From contig ONFR01000021.1 of NCBI GenBank assembly GCA_900317125.1, positions 1-37,729 on the forward strand: a stretch of 37,729 nucleotides of DNA, read 5' to 3'. Position numbers and translations under genes: made by a program. Shown piece after piece: positions 1-8,796 of the stretch. Below the pieces are notes generated by a model, which had not been told where the DNA came from, made no database searches, and saw only the letters and a list, made by a program, of their open reading frames with translations. Every line of letters begins with the position of its first letter. The first letter of the stretch is position 1. The DNA comes from an uncultured Bacteroidales bacterium (GTDB taxonomy: Bacteria; Bacteroidota; Bacteroidia; Bacteroidales; P3).

Positions 1-2725
1 TCCACTCGTCGGCGCAGACCACCTGCATGGTGTGCGGTGCGTTGGCGATGGGGTTGTTCTTCTCGTCGTACTTGCCGGTCATCACGTCGTCAATCTCCTT
101 ACGGATGGCGATGAGGGCGTCGCAGAAGCGGTCGAGTTCGCTGAGGGGTTCGCTCTCGGTGGGCTCCACCATGAGGGTGTTGTGCACGGGGAATGCCACC
201 GTGGGGGCGTGGAAGCCGTAGTCGTCCAGACGACGGGCGATGTCGCCCACGCTCACCTTCAGGCTGAACTCGCTGAAGTCGACAATCATCTCGTGTCCGC
301 ACATGCCGTTCTTGTTGGTGTAGAGAATCTTGTAGTACTTCTGCAAGCGGGCGCGCAGGTAGTTGGCGTTGAGGATAGCGTGCTTGGTGGCTTCGGTCAG
401 GCCGTTGCCGCCCAGCATCAGCAGGTAGCCGTAGCTGATGGGGAACAGCAGGGCGTTGCCGTAAGGTGCACCAGCCATGGCGTTACCCTTCTTGCCGCCC
501 ACTTCCACCTGGCTGTGCTTGGGCAGGAAGTCGAGCAGCTTGGCGCTGACGGCAATGGGGCCGACACCGGCACCGCCACCGCCGTGAGGACCTGCGAAGG
601 ATTTGTGGAGGTTCAGATGGCACACATCGGCACCCATGCGTCCCGGGCTGGTGAGGCCAATCTGGGCGTTCATGTTGGCACCGTCCATATAGACGAGGCC
701 ACCGGCACCGTGGATGATATCCACAATTTCCAGGATGCCCTCTTCGAAAGCACCGTGGGTGGAGGGATAGGTAATCATGATGCAAGCCAGGTTGTCCTTG
801 TACTGCTCAACCTTGGCTTTCAGGTCGTCGATGTCCACATCGCCGCGGTCGTTGCACTTCACCACCACCACCGTCATGCCGGCCTTGGCCGCGCTGGCGG
901 GATTGGTGCCGTGGGCGCTGGCGGGAATCAAGCACACGTTGCGGTTGGCCTGACCCTTGTCGATATGGTAGTTGCGGATAACCGTCAAGCCGCTGTACTC
1001 GCCGGCGGCACCCGAATTGGGCTGCAGACTCACGCCTGCAAATCCGGTGACGATAGCCAGCAGGTCTTCCATCTCGTTAATCAGCTCCGTCCAACCTTCG
1101 GTCTGGTCGGCGGGAGCGAAGGGGTGCATGCCACCAAACTTGCTCCAGCTCAACGGCAGCATCTCGGCGGCAGCGTTCAGTTTCATGGTGCAGCTGCCCA
1201 GCGGAATCATGGCGCGGTTCAGGCTCAGGTCCTTCACCTCCAGTTTCTTCATGTAGCGCATCATCTCGGTCTCGCTGTGATACTTGGAGAAGATGCTGTG
1301 GGTCAGATACGGGGTGGTGCGCATCAGGTTGTCGGGCAGCGAGACGATGCTGGTGCAGCAGCTGCCACTGCATTGCAGCAGCTCAGGCTTCTTGCCGGCG
1401 GCAGTAGCCAACACGGTGATAATCTCGTTCACATCGTCGCGGCTGGTGGTCTCGTCGATGCTGATGCCGATGCACTCCTCGCAGATATAGCGGAAGTTGA
1501 TATGATGCTCCAGCGCCACCTTCTTCACCACGTCGGTCTTCACCGGACACTGCAGTGCGAGGGTGTCGAAGAAAGCGCGGTTGTGCTGCTTGTAGCCGTA
1601 TTTCTCCAGCTCCTTGGCCAACACGGTGGCGATGCTGTGGATGTTGCCGGCGATGTTGCGGATGCCTTCGGGACCATGCCACAGGGCGTAGAAACCGCTC
1701 ATGATGGCCTGCAGGGCCGAAGCGGTGCAGATGTTCGAGGTAGCCTTGTCCCGCTTGATGTGCTGCTCGCGCATACCCAGCGCCATACGCAGGGCGGGAT
1801 TGCCCTTCACGTCAATGCTCCAGCCGATGATACGTCCGGGGAAGGCACGCTTGAAGGTGTCGGTGATGGCGAAGAAACCGGCATGGGGACCGCCAAAGCC
1901 CATGGGCAGACCAAAACGCTGGTTGCTGCCGAAAGCGCAGTCGGCACCCATCTCACCGGGGGTCTTCACCATGGCCAGGGCCATCAAGTCGGTGGCCATA
2001 CCCACGAAGATACCCTTCTCGTGGCACTTGGCGATGAACTCGGTGTAGTCCGTCACCTCGCCAAACTGGTTGGGGTTCTGCACCACCACGGCGAAATATT
2101 TGGAGGCGTCGAAGTCGAAATCCTTCACCTCGCCCGTCACGATCTCAATGTTGCGGGGAGCGGCATTGGTGCGCATCACGTCGAGGGTCTGCGGCAGGAT
2201 GCCGTTGTCGACGAAAATCTTGTTCACACCATCCTTCTGAGCCTGGCGGCTGCGGCTGGCGAAGAACATCAGCATGCACTCGCCGCCGGCGGTAGCCTCG
2301 TCCAGCAAGCTGGCGTTGGCCATGGGCATGTGGGTCATGTCGGCCACCATGGTCTGATAGGTCATCAAGGCCTCCAGACGGCCCTGGCTGATCTCGGTCT
2401 GGTAAGGCGTGTAGGCGGTATACCAACCGGCGTTCTCAAACACATTGCGCTGGATGACCGACGGGGTGATGGTACCATAGTAACCCATACCGATATAGGT
2501 CTTATACAGCTTGTTCTTCTGAGCCAGCGAGCGGCAACGGTTCAGGAACTCATACTCATTGATGCCGTCGGCTATGGGCATCGGCTCCTTCAGACGGATG
2601 GCGGCAGGCACAGCCTTGTCGATAAGTTCTTCCATCGAACCGACACCGATTTCTTTCAGCATCTTCTGTTCGTCAGCAGGGTTGGAGACACCGTTGTGTC
2701 TCGGGGCGAAATTGTTGCTAATCAT
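1..2725 (-). CDS. gcvP: Glycine dehydrogenase (decarboxylating), P-protein; 3' end cut by window
   Basis: PLP enzyme of the glycine cleavage system: decarboxylates glycine and passes the aminomethyl group to the lipoyl arm of GcvH. 908 codons are visible; the family is about 950 residues, so roughly 40 C-terminal residues lie outside the window. The start (MISNNFAPRHNGVSNP) is the ATG at 2725, 40 nt below a predicted transcription start. The PLP-lysine motif NLHKSF is present with Lys at residue 708, followed by the glycine-rich GPHGGGGAGVGPI. The single chain holds both the N-terminal and C-terminal halves, as in the one-polypeptide (not GcvPA/GcvPB) type. No gcvT or gcvH is adjacent in the window, and I see no glycine riboswitch in the short leader. 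Identification is firm; only the end is missing. Confidence 0.97.
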   Translation of the reverse strand, partial: MISNNFAPRHNGVSNPADEQKMLKEIGVGSMEELIDKAVPAAIRLKEPMPIADGINEYEFLNRCRSLAQKNKLYKTYIGMGYYGTITPSVIQRNVFENAGWYTAYTPYQTEISQGRLEALMTYQTMVADMTHMPMANASLLDEATAGGECMLMFFASRSRQAQKDGVNKIFVDNGILPQTLDVMRTNAAPRNIEIVTGEVKDFDFDASKYFAVVVQNPNQFGEVTDYTEFIAKCHEKGIFVGMATDLMALAMVKTPGEMGADCAFGSNQRFGLPMGFGGPHAGFFAITDTFKRAFPGRIIGWSIDVKGNPALRMALGMREQHIKRDKATSNICTASALQAIMSGFYALWHGPEGIRNIAGNIHSIATVLAKELEKYGYKQHNRAFFDTLALQCPVKTDVVKKVALEHHINFRYICEECIGISIDETTSRDDVNEIITVLATAAGKKPELLQCSGSCCTSIVSLPDNLMRTTPYLTHSIFSKYHSETEMMRYMKKLEVKDLSLNRAMIPLGSCTMKLNAAAEMLPLSWSKFGGMHPFAPADQTEGWTELINEMEDLLAIVTGFAGVSLQPNSGAAGEYSGLTVIRNYHIDKGQANRNVCLIPASAHGTNPASAAKAGMTVVVVKCNDRGDVDIDDLKAKVEQYKDNLACIMITYPSTHGAFEEGILEIVDIIHGAGGLVYMDGANMNAQIGLTSPGRMGADVCHLNLHKSFAGPHGGGGAGVGPIAVSAKLLDFLPKHSQVEVGGKKGNAMAGAPYGNALLFPISYGYLLMLGGNGLTEATKHAILNANYLRARLQKYYKILYTNKNGMCGHEMIVDFSEFSLKVSVGDIARRLDDYGFHAPTVAFPVHNTLMVEPTESEPLSELDRFCDALIAIRKEIDDVMTGKYDEKNNPIANAPHTMQVVCADEW

Positions 2726-2772
2726 ATTATTAATATTTATTTATAAATTATTAATCGTTATAATTCAATCTA

Positions 2773-2804
2773 CAAAGATACACATTTTGTCCGACATACA
2801 CAAA
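2773..2804 (-). promoter_or_regulatory. Bacteroidota-type promoter of gcvP
   Basis: Read on the minus strand, TTTG (2804-2801), a 20-nt spacer and TATCTTTG (2780-2773) match the Bacteroidota sigma-ABfr consensus TTTG-N19-21-TAnnTTTG. The start site would be near 2766, giving a 5' UTR of about 40 nt. Confidence 0.75.
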
Positions 2805-2855
2805 ATAAATTGAAAAAAGCCCCCTCAGTTAACAAAAAAAAACGGGAAGGTGAAG

Positions 2856-2955
2856 AAGGGTTGCCAGTGGCAACCCTTCGATAGCGTCAGCGGAGAAGTC
2901 AACGCTTGCCGTTGACATGCCGCAAGGCATTTCGATTTTGTCCCTCACAAAATCG
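2856..2955. repeat. Dispersed hairpin repeat, copy 1 (CCAGTGG type)
   Basis: About 100 bp made of consecutive hairpins: a 10-bp stem with AGT loop (2856-2878, core TTGCCAGTGGCAA), a stem TCAACG/CGTTGA near 2898-2915, ATGCC-GCAA-GGCAT, and CGATTTTGT/ACAAAATCG with loop CCCTC (2933-2955). A second copy in the same orientation lies at 7543-7640. The stems differ between the copies while the order of hairpins is kept, as in structured extragenic repeats. Short inserts in the CRISPR array share the CCAGTGG hairpin followed by TCGACAG-like sequence. Confidence 0.75.
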
Positions 2956-2979
2956 ACCGATTTCACTTTTTCACTTTGC

Positions 2980-3010
2980 AAAAAGAAACCCCGCGACCGA
3001 AGCCACGGGG
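2980..3010 (-). terminator. Intrinsic terminator downstream of the C10 protease gene
   Basis: On the minus strand CCCCGTGGC-TTCG-GTCGCGGGG forms a GC-rich stem with a UUCG tetraloop, followed by TTTCTTTTT. It lies about 130 nt past the stop of the protease gene at 3142 and before the gcvP promoter. Confidence 0.8.
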
Positions 3011-3053
3011 TAACCCAAACCGAATCTTGAAAGAACGAATGATTGCTTATGCC

Positions 3054-3128
3054 TTAGGGCTGAGCGTTCATGTCGGTGATTTCGTTCGGAGTCAGGAAGT
3101 AGTCCTGATTGAACAGGCAATCGTGACA
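3054..3128 (-). pseudogene. C-terminal remnant of an unidentified, possibly SusD-like, outer-membrane protein
   Basis: Between the protease stop and its terminator a 24-codon open stretch ends ...NQDYFLTPNEITDMNAQP and a TAA. A TAG precedes it in the same frame and there is no start codon near its beginning, so it cannot be a complete gene. The sequence reads like the end of a SusD/RagB-type protein, whose C termini often carry a P-x-E-I/M-x-x-N pattern, but the stretch is too short to prove this. It may mark a deletion that removed most of a gene and left its tail and terminator behind the protease gene. Confidence 0.4.
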
Positions 3129-3141
3129 CTATAATCGGAAA

Positions 3142-6100
3142 TCATTTCACCACCACCACACGGCGGATAGGACTGTTGCCGACAGCCACCAGATACACAC
3201 CCGTGTGCGGCATGGCAAACTGGCACAAGGCCTCGGCCTTGCCCACACCGCATACATGGCGGCCCACAACGTCGTAGATGTCGATCCTGCTGTTCTCCGC
3301 ACCAGCCACGCTGATGATCCGACCCTCCAAGGCTGCCACGCTGATGCCGCCATCGGCATCGTCAATTCCTTCAACGCTCTGGAAGGTTGCGGTGTACGTC
3401 GCATCTCCGGACACGGTGATCGTGCGCGGATTCGTGGTGGCGTTATCCTGCCAGTGGACGAAACGGTAGCCCGCAAAAGGCCGAGCAGTCAGCACGACCG
3501 AAGCACCGGCCTCATATTCTCCGCCGCCCTCCACAACGCCCATCGACGGGTCTGCAGCAATGGCCGTGATGGTATACGTCTGCGGCTGGTCGGCGGCAAA
3601 ATATGCCGTATAAGTGGCATCGCTGTTGACGATGACCGTCCGCATGGCATCAGTGTTGCCGTCCTGCCACTGCACAAAACGGTAGTGGGGCTCGGGCGTG
3701 GCCATGATGGTGACAGCGGTGCCGTGGGGATAGGTGCCGCCACCCGTGGCGGAGCCCATCGTCGGGTCGGCAGAAAGCACCGTGAGGGTATGCGTCTCGA
3801 CGGTACTCTCGGTGATGGCAAGGTCGTCCAACTGCAGCCAATACACATCCGTGCTGTTGTGGTGACGGAACGCGATATAAATCGTCATGCCAGCGTAGCC
3901 TGACAAATCGACGCTGCGCTGGGTGAAGTTCGCCGTGGTGAGGGTGGTCTGGAACACCGGCGTACCGGAGAAATCGACCACCTGGTTGCCAGTGGTGGAC
4001 ACATACACCGAATAGTGCTCGTTGTAATAGTTCTCATCCACACCACCGTCATACCAAGTGAGGGTATAGTCATGCCCCGACGCCAGCTGCACGGGAGGAG
4101 TCACCAGCCAGTTATCGGGCGTCAGCACACCGACATCGTTGATATACGATGCCGAGGCCATCGTCTGCACGCCGGTGCGAGGCACCCCCTGCAGCTGCGT
4201 CCAGCCGTAGCCGTCGCCGTCGTTGTCTATCATCGTCCAGCAGTCAAGACTCTCGTTGGCTTCGAAACCCATGGTATACGGGAACGAGTTGATGGTGCAC
4301 CCTATCACAGTAACCACCAGCGTGTCGCGCAGCGTGCTCCCGCCCCAGAGAGCGGACACAATCACGTTGTACGTCCCGGGGACGCTCCATGTCGCCGTGA
4401 CCGTGGCCCCTGTGGCTGTGGAGGGCGTTGCGCCCGTCAGCGTCCAGTTGTATGTCCCCGAAGGCACACCCGAGGCGGTGAAGGTGGTTGGATTGCCCAC
4501 AATCGCCGTGGCGGGACCGCTGATGACTATGCTGGGCGTATTGCTGTTGGAGAGGATGGCGCGAATCAACCAGGCGCCGTCCAGCTCGCCACCGCTGGCC
4601 GTATACAGGTCGTACCAGTTCGCCCCGTTATCGACAGTCAGCAGACTGTTGTTCGTGTCGCTGTGCAGGTTGCACATCGCGGCGGGATAGGATGCCGTGG
4701 AGGTGCTGAAGGTAATCCAAAGGGGCAGCGTGGAGTCGAGTGTCACTGGCGCAGTAAGGTGGATGGTCTTCCACATGCCCAGGTCGGCCGATACATAGGT
4801 CTCCACCTGTGTGGCCAGGCATGACGTGCTGGAGGGCAAAGCGCCCTGATAGACGTTAAGGGTATAAGTGGACGCTTCGTGCACATACAGCATCACGTCG
4901 GTAAGATAATGGCGGTGGCTGTGCATGGCCGATGGCAGCCGGATGCCCCACGTGAAAGCACTGCCTGTACCCACACTGTTGTAATAGACATTGTCGCCGC
5001 AATAGTCCACCGTATCGCCCAGCACCGAGGGACTGCCGCCACTGCCAGTGATGGCCTGTATCATCCAAGAGCCGTTCAACTCGCCGCCCGAAGCGGTGTA
5101 AAGCGAATACCATGCGCTGCCGAAGTACACCAGGCTGCTGTTGCTGTCGCCCACATAGTTGCATATTGCAGCGGGATACGTCACCCCCGTGTTGGAGAAG
5201 ACCACCCACAGCGGCTGCGAGGCATTGATGCTTACAGCCGAGGACAGATGGCAGTTCTGCCAGCTGCTGTCGGCCGAGGAGCCGAAGGTGTAGGTCTGGC
5301 TGGCCACCATGTTGGCCGACGCCGTGGTGGTGCCCTGATAGATGTTCAGCGTATAGGTGCCGCCACGGTACACAAACAGCCTGACGTCCGTCAGGGTGCT
5401 GTGCCCTGCCAGCGTGGCAGGCATGAAACGCACACCCCACGTCAGCGACCCACCGGCGCCGATGGCACTCACCATGGAGCTGTCGCCACAGTACGACAGG
5501 GTGTCTCCCTCCATCACTGGGTCATCTTCCTGCTCGGCGAAAATGCCGCGAATCATGAAACTGTAATCGTAGCCGCTGGGGGTGAACGAGCTGCCCCACA
5601 GGGTCGCATCGTCGTTGCCACTGCTGTAGCTCATAGCGGCGGGATAGCTGGCCGAGCTGCTCAGCGTAATCCACAGCGACTGGCTGCCGTCCACCGCCAC
5701 CGGTGTGTTCAGCGTCAGCACACCCCAATGGTCCTCAAGGTTGGCCGGTGCGTTGAAATTCTGCGTGTAAACCGTTGTTGCGGGTGAAGTGGTGCCGGTG
5801 TACACGGTGAGGGTGTAGGCGCCTGCCGAGGCCACATACATCATCACCTTGGTGAGGTCATGCCCGGCTGTCAGCACCGAGGCCGGCAGCCTGATGCCCC
5901 AGTACGACGTGCCGTAGCCGGAACCCAGACTCGTGATGCAATGCCTTTTGCAGTAGCCCAGTGTGTCGCCGCTCAAAGGTTCGAAATTGGCCACAAACGA
6001 ATAGTTGCCGCCGTTGGCCAGGAACGCACGCGGCGTGAACTGATGCTCGTCGTTCCAGCCCGTAAAACGGCATCCCGGCGCCGCCGTGGCATACAGAGCC

Positions 6101-7389
6101 ACCGTGTCGGTATTGGTGCCCGTGAAGGTGCCGCCACCTGTCACCGTTCCGTAACTGGTATTGTTGGAGGTAGCAGTAACGGTGGTCGTGCTGCCAAAAC
6201 TGCTGTTAGGCTCAATGCCGATAACAGCCACATTCTTCAGGTTGAACGTACTCGACGCGTTGCCGCCGGTGCCGCCCGACGAGGGATTCAGCGAGCCGAT
6301 GGCATAGTAGCCGTCGCACCAGCCGCCCCAGCCCCAGTTGATGTGGAACTGGCCGCCGTTGTCGTAGCCGTCGCACACAAAACAGTGCCCGCCGGTCGAG
6401 TCGCGTCCGCTGTAGAGAATCGGACGGCTGGCATTCAACTCGCTCATCAGCAACGCGCTCCAGTCGGCATTGCTGTAGTCGTCTATCGACACCTGCCGCA
6501 GGCTGCTCTTATACTTAAAATAAGTCCGCAAGGCATTCTCCGCCGACGGCTCGAAGGGGTCGCCGTTGGAGTACGCCAAAGCCCCACTGCCGCCATTGGC
6601 CGCCACGTCGTAGTTCATCTCCATCGCCACGCCCACATGGTACATCAGGGTCGCCACGGCCGTCCGCTGGGCAGTGGTGCTCGAACTGGTCAACTGCGCC
6701 GGCATGCTTGTCCAGGCGTAAGTCGTCGTGCCGAAATTGGCGCTCAGCGTGCCGTAGTAGGAATGGGAGTACGAGTGCGACCCGTGGCCTGTGGCGGGAT
6801 GGTTCCAGTACTTCATCACCTGCGCCATGGCCGTGGCCACACAGCCTGTCACCGTGCGCTCGCCCAGATAGCTGTTGTAAGGACAAAGATTGTTGTAATA
6901 CTGCGTCTGGTTCCACGTGGTGGACAGCAACGGCGAGACCGCGGTGTTTTGCGGCGGGTCGTCATAGTTGCCCTCCAGCAAATCCACCCACGCCCCGCTG
7001 CCCTCGTCGCGGACGCTTTGCAACCGCCCTGGTCCGAGATTGCGATAGTGGAGAATCTGGCGCTCGTAGTCGTCGAGCCACCCCTTGACATTCGAGGGCA
7101 TGCCCTCCGTCACGAACGTGCCCGAAGTGCTGTAGCCCAGGATAGGCAGCACACAGTCGTCCGCCGACACGATGACGAACCCCTTGCCGTCGCTGCCAGC
7201 AAAGATATAAAAGGCCGTGTAGGGAGTCGTGCCGGTGATGTCCACCAGCTGCAAGTCCTCTACCCCCTTGGCTTTGAGAAACGAGATGGCAGCCGCCTGC
7301 GCCTTGGCCTTGTCCACAGGCGCCGCCGACACAAAGGTGCCGACCGTCAGGACAGCTGCAATCAACAATAGTGATAATGCTTTCTTCAT
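3142..7389 (-). CDS. Secreted C10 (streptopain-like) cysteine protease with adhesin modules and T9SS sorting domain
   Basis: 1415 residues. A signal peptide (MKKALSLLLIAAVLTVGTFVSA) is followed by a Spi-like propeptide (about 25-110) and a C10 peptidase domain (about 150-390). Catalytic Cys183 lies in TGCVATAMAQVMKYWNHP and catalytic His335 in GGHCFVCDGY, followed by HINWGWGG. An InlB-like GGGTFTG repeat comes next, then three ~145-residue repeats starting GDTL/GDTVxYC, a PKD-like domain, a cleaved-adhesin/MAM-like module (FPYTMGFEAN...CWTMIDNDGDG), two divergent InlB B-repeats (GGGTY/GGGEY ... YRFVxWQD) and a C-terminal type A T9SS sorting domain (IDIYDVVGRHV ... GVYLVAVG). By family knowledge this is an extracellular or cell-surface protease related to streptopain and Prevotella interpain. 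The adhesin modules suggest binding to host or food polymer. Both catalytic residues are present, so it should be active. Confidence 0.93.
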   Translation of the reverse strand: MKKALSLLLIAAVLTVGTFVSAAPVDKAKAQAAAISFLKAKGVEDLQLVDITGTTPYTAFYIFAGSDGKGFVIVSADDCVLPILGYSTSGTFVTEGMPSNVKGWLDDYERQILHYRNLGPGRLQSVRDEGSGAWVDLLEGNYDDPPQNTAVSPLLSTTWNQTQYYNNLCPYNSYLGERTVTGCVATAMAQVMKYWNHPATGHGSHSYSHSYYGTLSANFGTTTYAWTSMPAQLTSSSTTAQRTAVATLMYHVGVAMEMNYDVAANGGSGALAYSNGDPFEPSAENALRTYFKYKSSLRQVSIDDYSNADWSALLMSELNASRPILYSGRDSTGGHCFVCDGYDNGGQFHINWGWGGWCDGYYAIGSLNPSSGGTGGNASSTFNLKNVAVIGIEPNSSFGSTTTVTATSNNTSYGTVTGGGTFTGTNTDTVALYATAAPGCRFTGWNDEHQFTPRAFLANGGNYSFVANFEPLSGDTLGYCKRHCITSLGSGYGTSYWGIRLPASVLTAGHDLTKVMMYVASAGAYTLTVYTGTTSPATTVYTQNFNAPANLEDHWGVLTLNTPVAVDGSQSLWITLSSSASYPAAMSYSSGNDDATLWGSSFTPSGYDYSFMIRGIFAEQEDDPVMEGDTLSYCGDSSMVSAIGAGGSLTWGVRFMPATLAGHSTLTDVRLFVYRGGTYTLNIYQGTTTASANMVASQTYTFGSSADSSWQNCHLSSAVSINASQPLWVVFSNTGVTYPAAICNYVGDSNSSLVYFGSAWYSLYTASGGELNGSWMIQAITGSGGSPSVLGDTVDYCGDNVYYNSVGTGSAFTWGIRLPSAMHSHRHYLTDVMLYVHEASTYTLNVYQGALPSSTSCLATQVETYVSADLGMWKTIHLTAPVTLDSTLPLWITFSTSTASYPAAMCNLHSDTNNSLLTVDNGANWYDLYTASGGELDGAWLIRAILSNSNTPSIVISGPATAIVGNPTTFTASGVPSGTYNWTLTGATPSTATGATVTATWSVPGTYNVIVSALWGGSTLRDTLVVTVIGCTINSFPYTMGFEANESLDCWTMIDNDGDGYGWTQLQGVPRTGVQTMASASYINDVGVLTPDNWLVTPPVQLASGHDYTLTWYDGGVDENYYNEHYSVYVSTTGNQVVDFSGTPVFQTTLTTANFTQRSVDLSGYAGMTIYIAFRHHNSTDVYWLQLDDLAITESTVETHTLTVLSADPTMGSATGGGTYPHGTAVTIMATPEPHYRFVQWQDGNTDAMRTVIVNSDATYTAYFAADQPQTYTITAIAADPSMGVVEGGGEYEAGASVVLTARPFAGYRFVHWQDNATTNPRTITVSGDATYTATFQSVEGIDDADGGISVAALEGRIISVAGAENSRIDIYDVVGRHVCGVGKAEALCQFAMPHTGVYLVAVGNSPIRRVVVVK

Positions 7390-7500
7390 GATGATAGATA
7401 TTTAGTGATTAGTATAATGATTATCAACTTACTATTCCAAACAAAGAGGGTCCACAGCAACCCGGCACCGACACACTGTCCGACCCCACGTTTCAAAATG

Positions 7501-7531
7501 CAAAGATACGACTATTTTTTCATTCCGCAAC
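7501..7531 (-). promoter_or_regulatory. Promoter of the C10 protease gene
   Basis: On the minus strand GTTG (7531-7528), a 19-nt spacer and TATCTTTG (7508-7501) match the Bacteroidota consensus. The leader would be about 105 nt. The start ATG is at 7389. Confidence 0.65.
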
Positions 7532-7542
7532 ACGAAAAGACG

Positions 7543-7674
7543 TATTGCCAGTGGCAATGCGTCGATAGCGACAGCGGAGAAGTCTACGCCACACCGCCCG
7601 CATGCCGCAAGGCATTCCGATTTTGTCCCTCACAAAATCGGGTTTTCGGTTTCCTTATGACCGGTTTGGGTTTA
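7543..7674. repeat. Dispersed hairpin repeat, copy 2, with CCGGTTTGGGTTTA end
   Basis: Same module order as 2856-2955: ATTGCC-AGT-GGCAAT, GATAGCGACAGCGGAGAAGT, ATGCC-GCAA-GGCAT, and CGATTTTGT/ACAAAATCG. The last 34 bp (7641-7674) are the reverse complement, with few changes, of the left end of the inverted-repeat element at 26885, joining two repeat types. The rest of the gap, 7675-7860, holds nothing I can identify. Confidence 0.7.
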
Positions 7675-7860
7675 TAGCACTAAGTCCCTTCAATATGGCA
7701 TCGTTTAACTATTGTTATCCATTCGTTATCCGTTGCTGTTTCCTGTAACGATGCGGTATCTATGCTGTAACGATGCTATGTCGAACGACCCTAGTGTTTG
7801 CCCGTTACGCAAAACATGTCGAGAGGGTGTAACTCTCTTTTCCGTAAGGGGGCTTTTTCA

Positions 7861-8526
7861 TTAGGTGAAGAAGCGTTTGCCGAGGCGGTCAGCACGCCGT
7901 TCGGCCCAGAAGTCGTCGTGGCGGTGGCGTGCCTTGGGGCTGAGGCCGAGGGCTTGGCTGATGAGGCTGGGCAGCCCTATCACGGGCAGGTAGAGCCATC
8001 CCCACAACTGGCTGTCGACGGTGTGTCCATATTCGTGTCTCGCCATTTCGTCGCCGCCGTGACATTCCCACCGCTCGCATTCCTCCCCGGCCCGACGGGG
8101 TAACCACATCTGCACGAAACACCCCAACGACAATCCCGCCGTGGTGTGGGGCTGGCGATGGCGACCGGCCACGAAGGTGACACCATGCACGGTCACCACC
8201 CGTTTCGCCCGTCCCAGGGCCACACGCCACTGGGCAAAGAGGTAGCCGATGGCGGTCTGCGGCAGTTCCCAGACGTAGCGGGTGAATGCCTGCAGGAGGC
8301 CGTGCAGGCTGTGGCTGTCGAACCGGTACCGTCCGGCAAACAACTGTATGGACAGCCGTGGCCGCACCGCCATGGCGACGGCGGTGGAGAGGATCATCAG
8401 TCCTTTGCCTCCCACAAACAGCCATGCGGGCACACTCCACCAGCCTTGGCTATCCAACAGCCACAACGCCGCGACCCATGGCACGGCCACCGTCACGGCG
8501 GCAACTGCCACGGTGAGGAACCTCAT
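7861..8526 (-). CDS. Small membrane protein with HEYGH motif, function unknown
   Basis: 221 residues from the ATG at 8526. The open frame extends 18 codons further, but that extension is translated from the low-complexity GTGAAAA repeat and is unlikely to be coding. Two N-terminal hydrophobic segments (about 2-24 and 28-55) are followed by a soluble part with ARHEYGHTVDSQLWG and then LYLPVIGLPSLIS, and a tail HDDFWAERRADRLG. HEYGH fits HExxH of zinc metallopeptidases, and the downstream acidic E/D residues could supply a third ligand. A similar GHxxQS...GPLYLxVIGLPS pattern occurs in uncharacterised Bacteroidota and Clostridia proteins, as I recall. Function is not known. A standalone gene between repeat-rich gaps. 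Confidence 0.75.
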   Translation of the reverse strand: MRFLTVAVAAVTVAVPWVAALWLLDSQGWWSVPAWLFVGGKGLMILSTAVAMAVRPRLSIQLFAGRYRFDSHSLHGLLQAFTRYVWELPQTAIGYLFAQWRVALGRAKRVVTVHGVTFVAGRHRQPHTTAGLSLGCFVQMWLPRRAGEECERWECHGGDEMARHEYGHTVDSQLWGWLYLPVIGLPSLISQALGLSPKARHRHDDFWAERRADRLGKRFFT

Positions 8527-8532
8527 TATTAA

Positions 8533-8620
8533 TAAATTGAAAGGTGAAAAGTGAAAAGTGAAATTATTGCTTGAAGGCATGATAAAGTGAAAATTGAAAA
8601 GTGAAAAGTGAAATTATTGA
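8533..8620. repeat. Low-complexity GTGAAAA / AATTGAAAA repeats
   Basis: Short imperfect direct repeats of GTGAAAAGTGAAATTATTG, present twice about 63 bp apart (around 8547 and 8601). Similar A-rich runs occur near 2959-2978 and 25736-25765. On the other side of the neighbouring hairpin element, 8762-8800 repeats AATTCTCAACTCTC. No coding function is seen. Confidence 0.6.
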
Positions 8621-8627
8621 TTGAGGT

Positions 8628-8747
8628 GGGTTTAATAAATGTCGCGTCCCTATCGGGACGCCGTTATCTGATGTATGATTGTCACGGCACTGCGCCTTCG
8701 GCTTGTACCGTGTTAATCATGTCTCACCCCTCAGGGGTGATTTATAG
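8628..8747 (+). repeat. ~120-bp hairpin element, copy 1 (inverted copy at 25771-25873)
   Basis: Starts GGGTTTAATAAATGTCGCGT and ends AGGGGTGATTTATA. Three stems follow each other: GCGTCCC-TATC-GGGACGC, a CACGGCAC...GTACCGTG stem containing GCC-TTC-GGC, and TCACCCC-TCA-GGGGTGA. The reverse complement at 25771-25873 keeps the same three-stem order with changed stem bases, which points to a structured mobile or extragenic repeat. Confidence 0.7.
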
Positions 8748-8796
8748 CCCCCCCTTTTTTTTTAATTCTCAATTCTCAACTCTCAATTCTCAACTC

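Noticed and set aside
32..2746. 904-codon open frame opposite gcvP
   Set aside because: It mirrors gcvP codon structure (high-GC third positions), has no promoter or family-like sequence, and the minus strand encodes a clear P-protein.
2726..2772. Possible glycine riboswitch before gcvP
   Set aside because: The leader is only about 40 nt and A/T-rich, too short for an aptamer.
5860..7371. 503-codon open frame opposite the C10 protease
   Set aside because: Arg/Ala/Val-rich composition typical of an antisense shadow; the protease on the other strand has complete motifs.
7405..7677. 90-codon plus-strand open frame
   Set aside because: It runs through the protease promoter and a dispersed hairpin repeat; the translation is a by-product of these.
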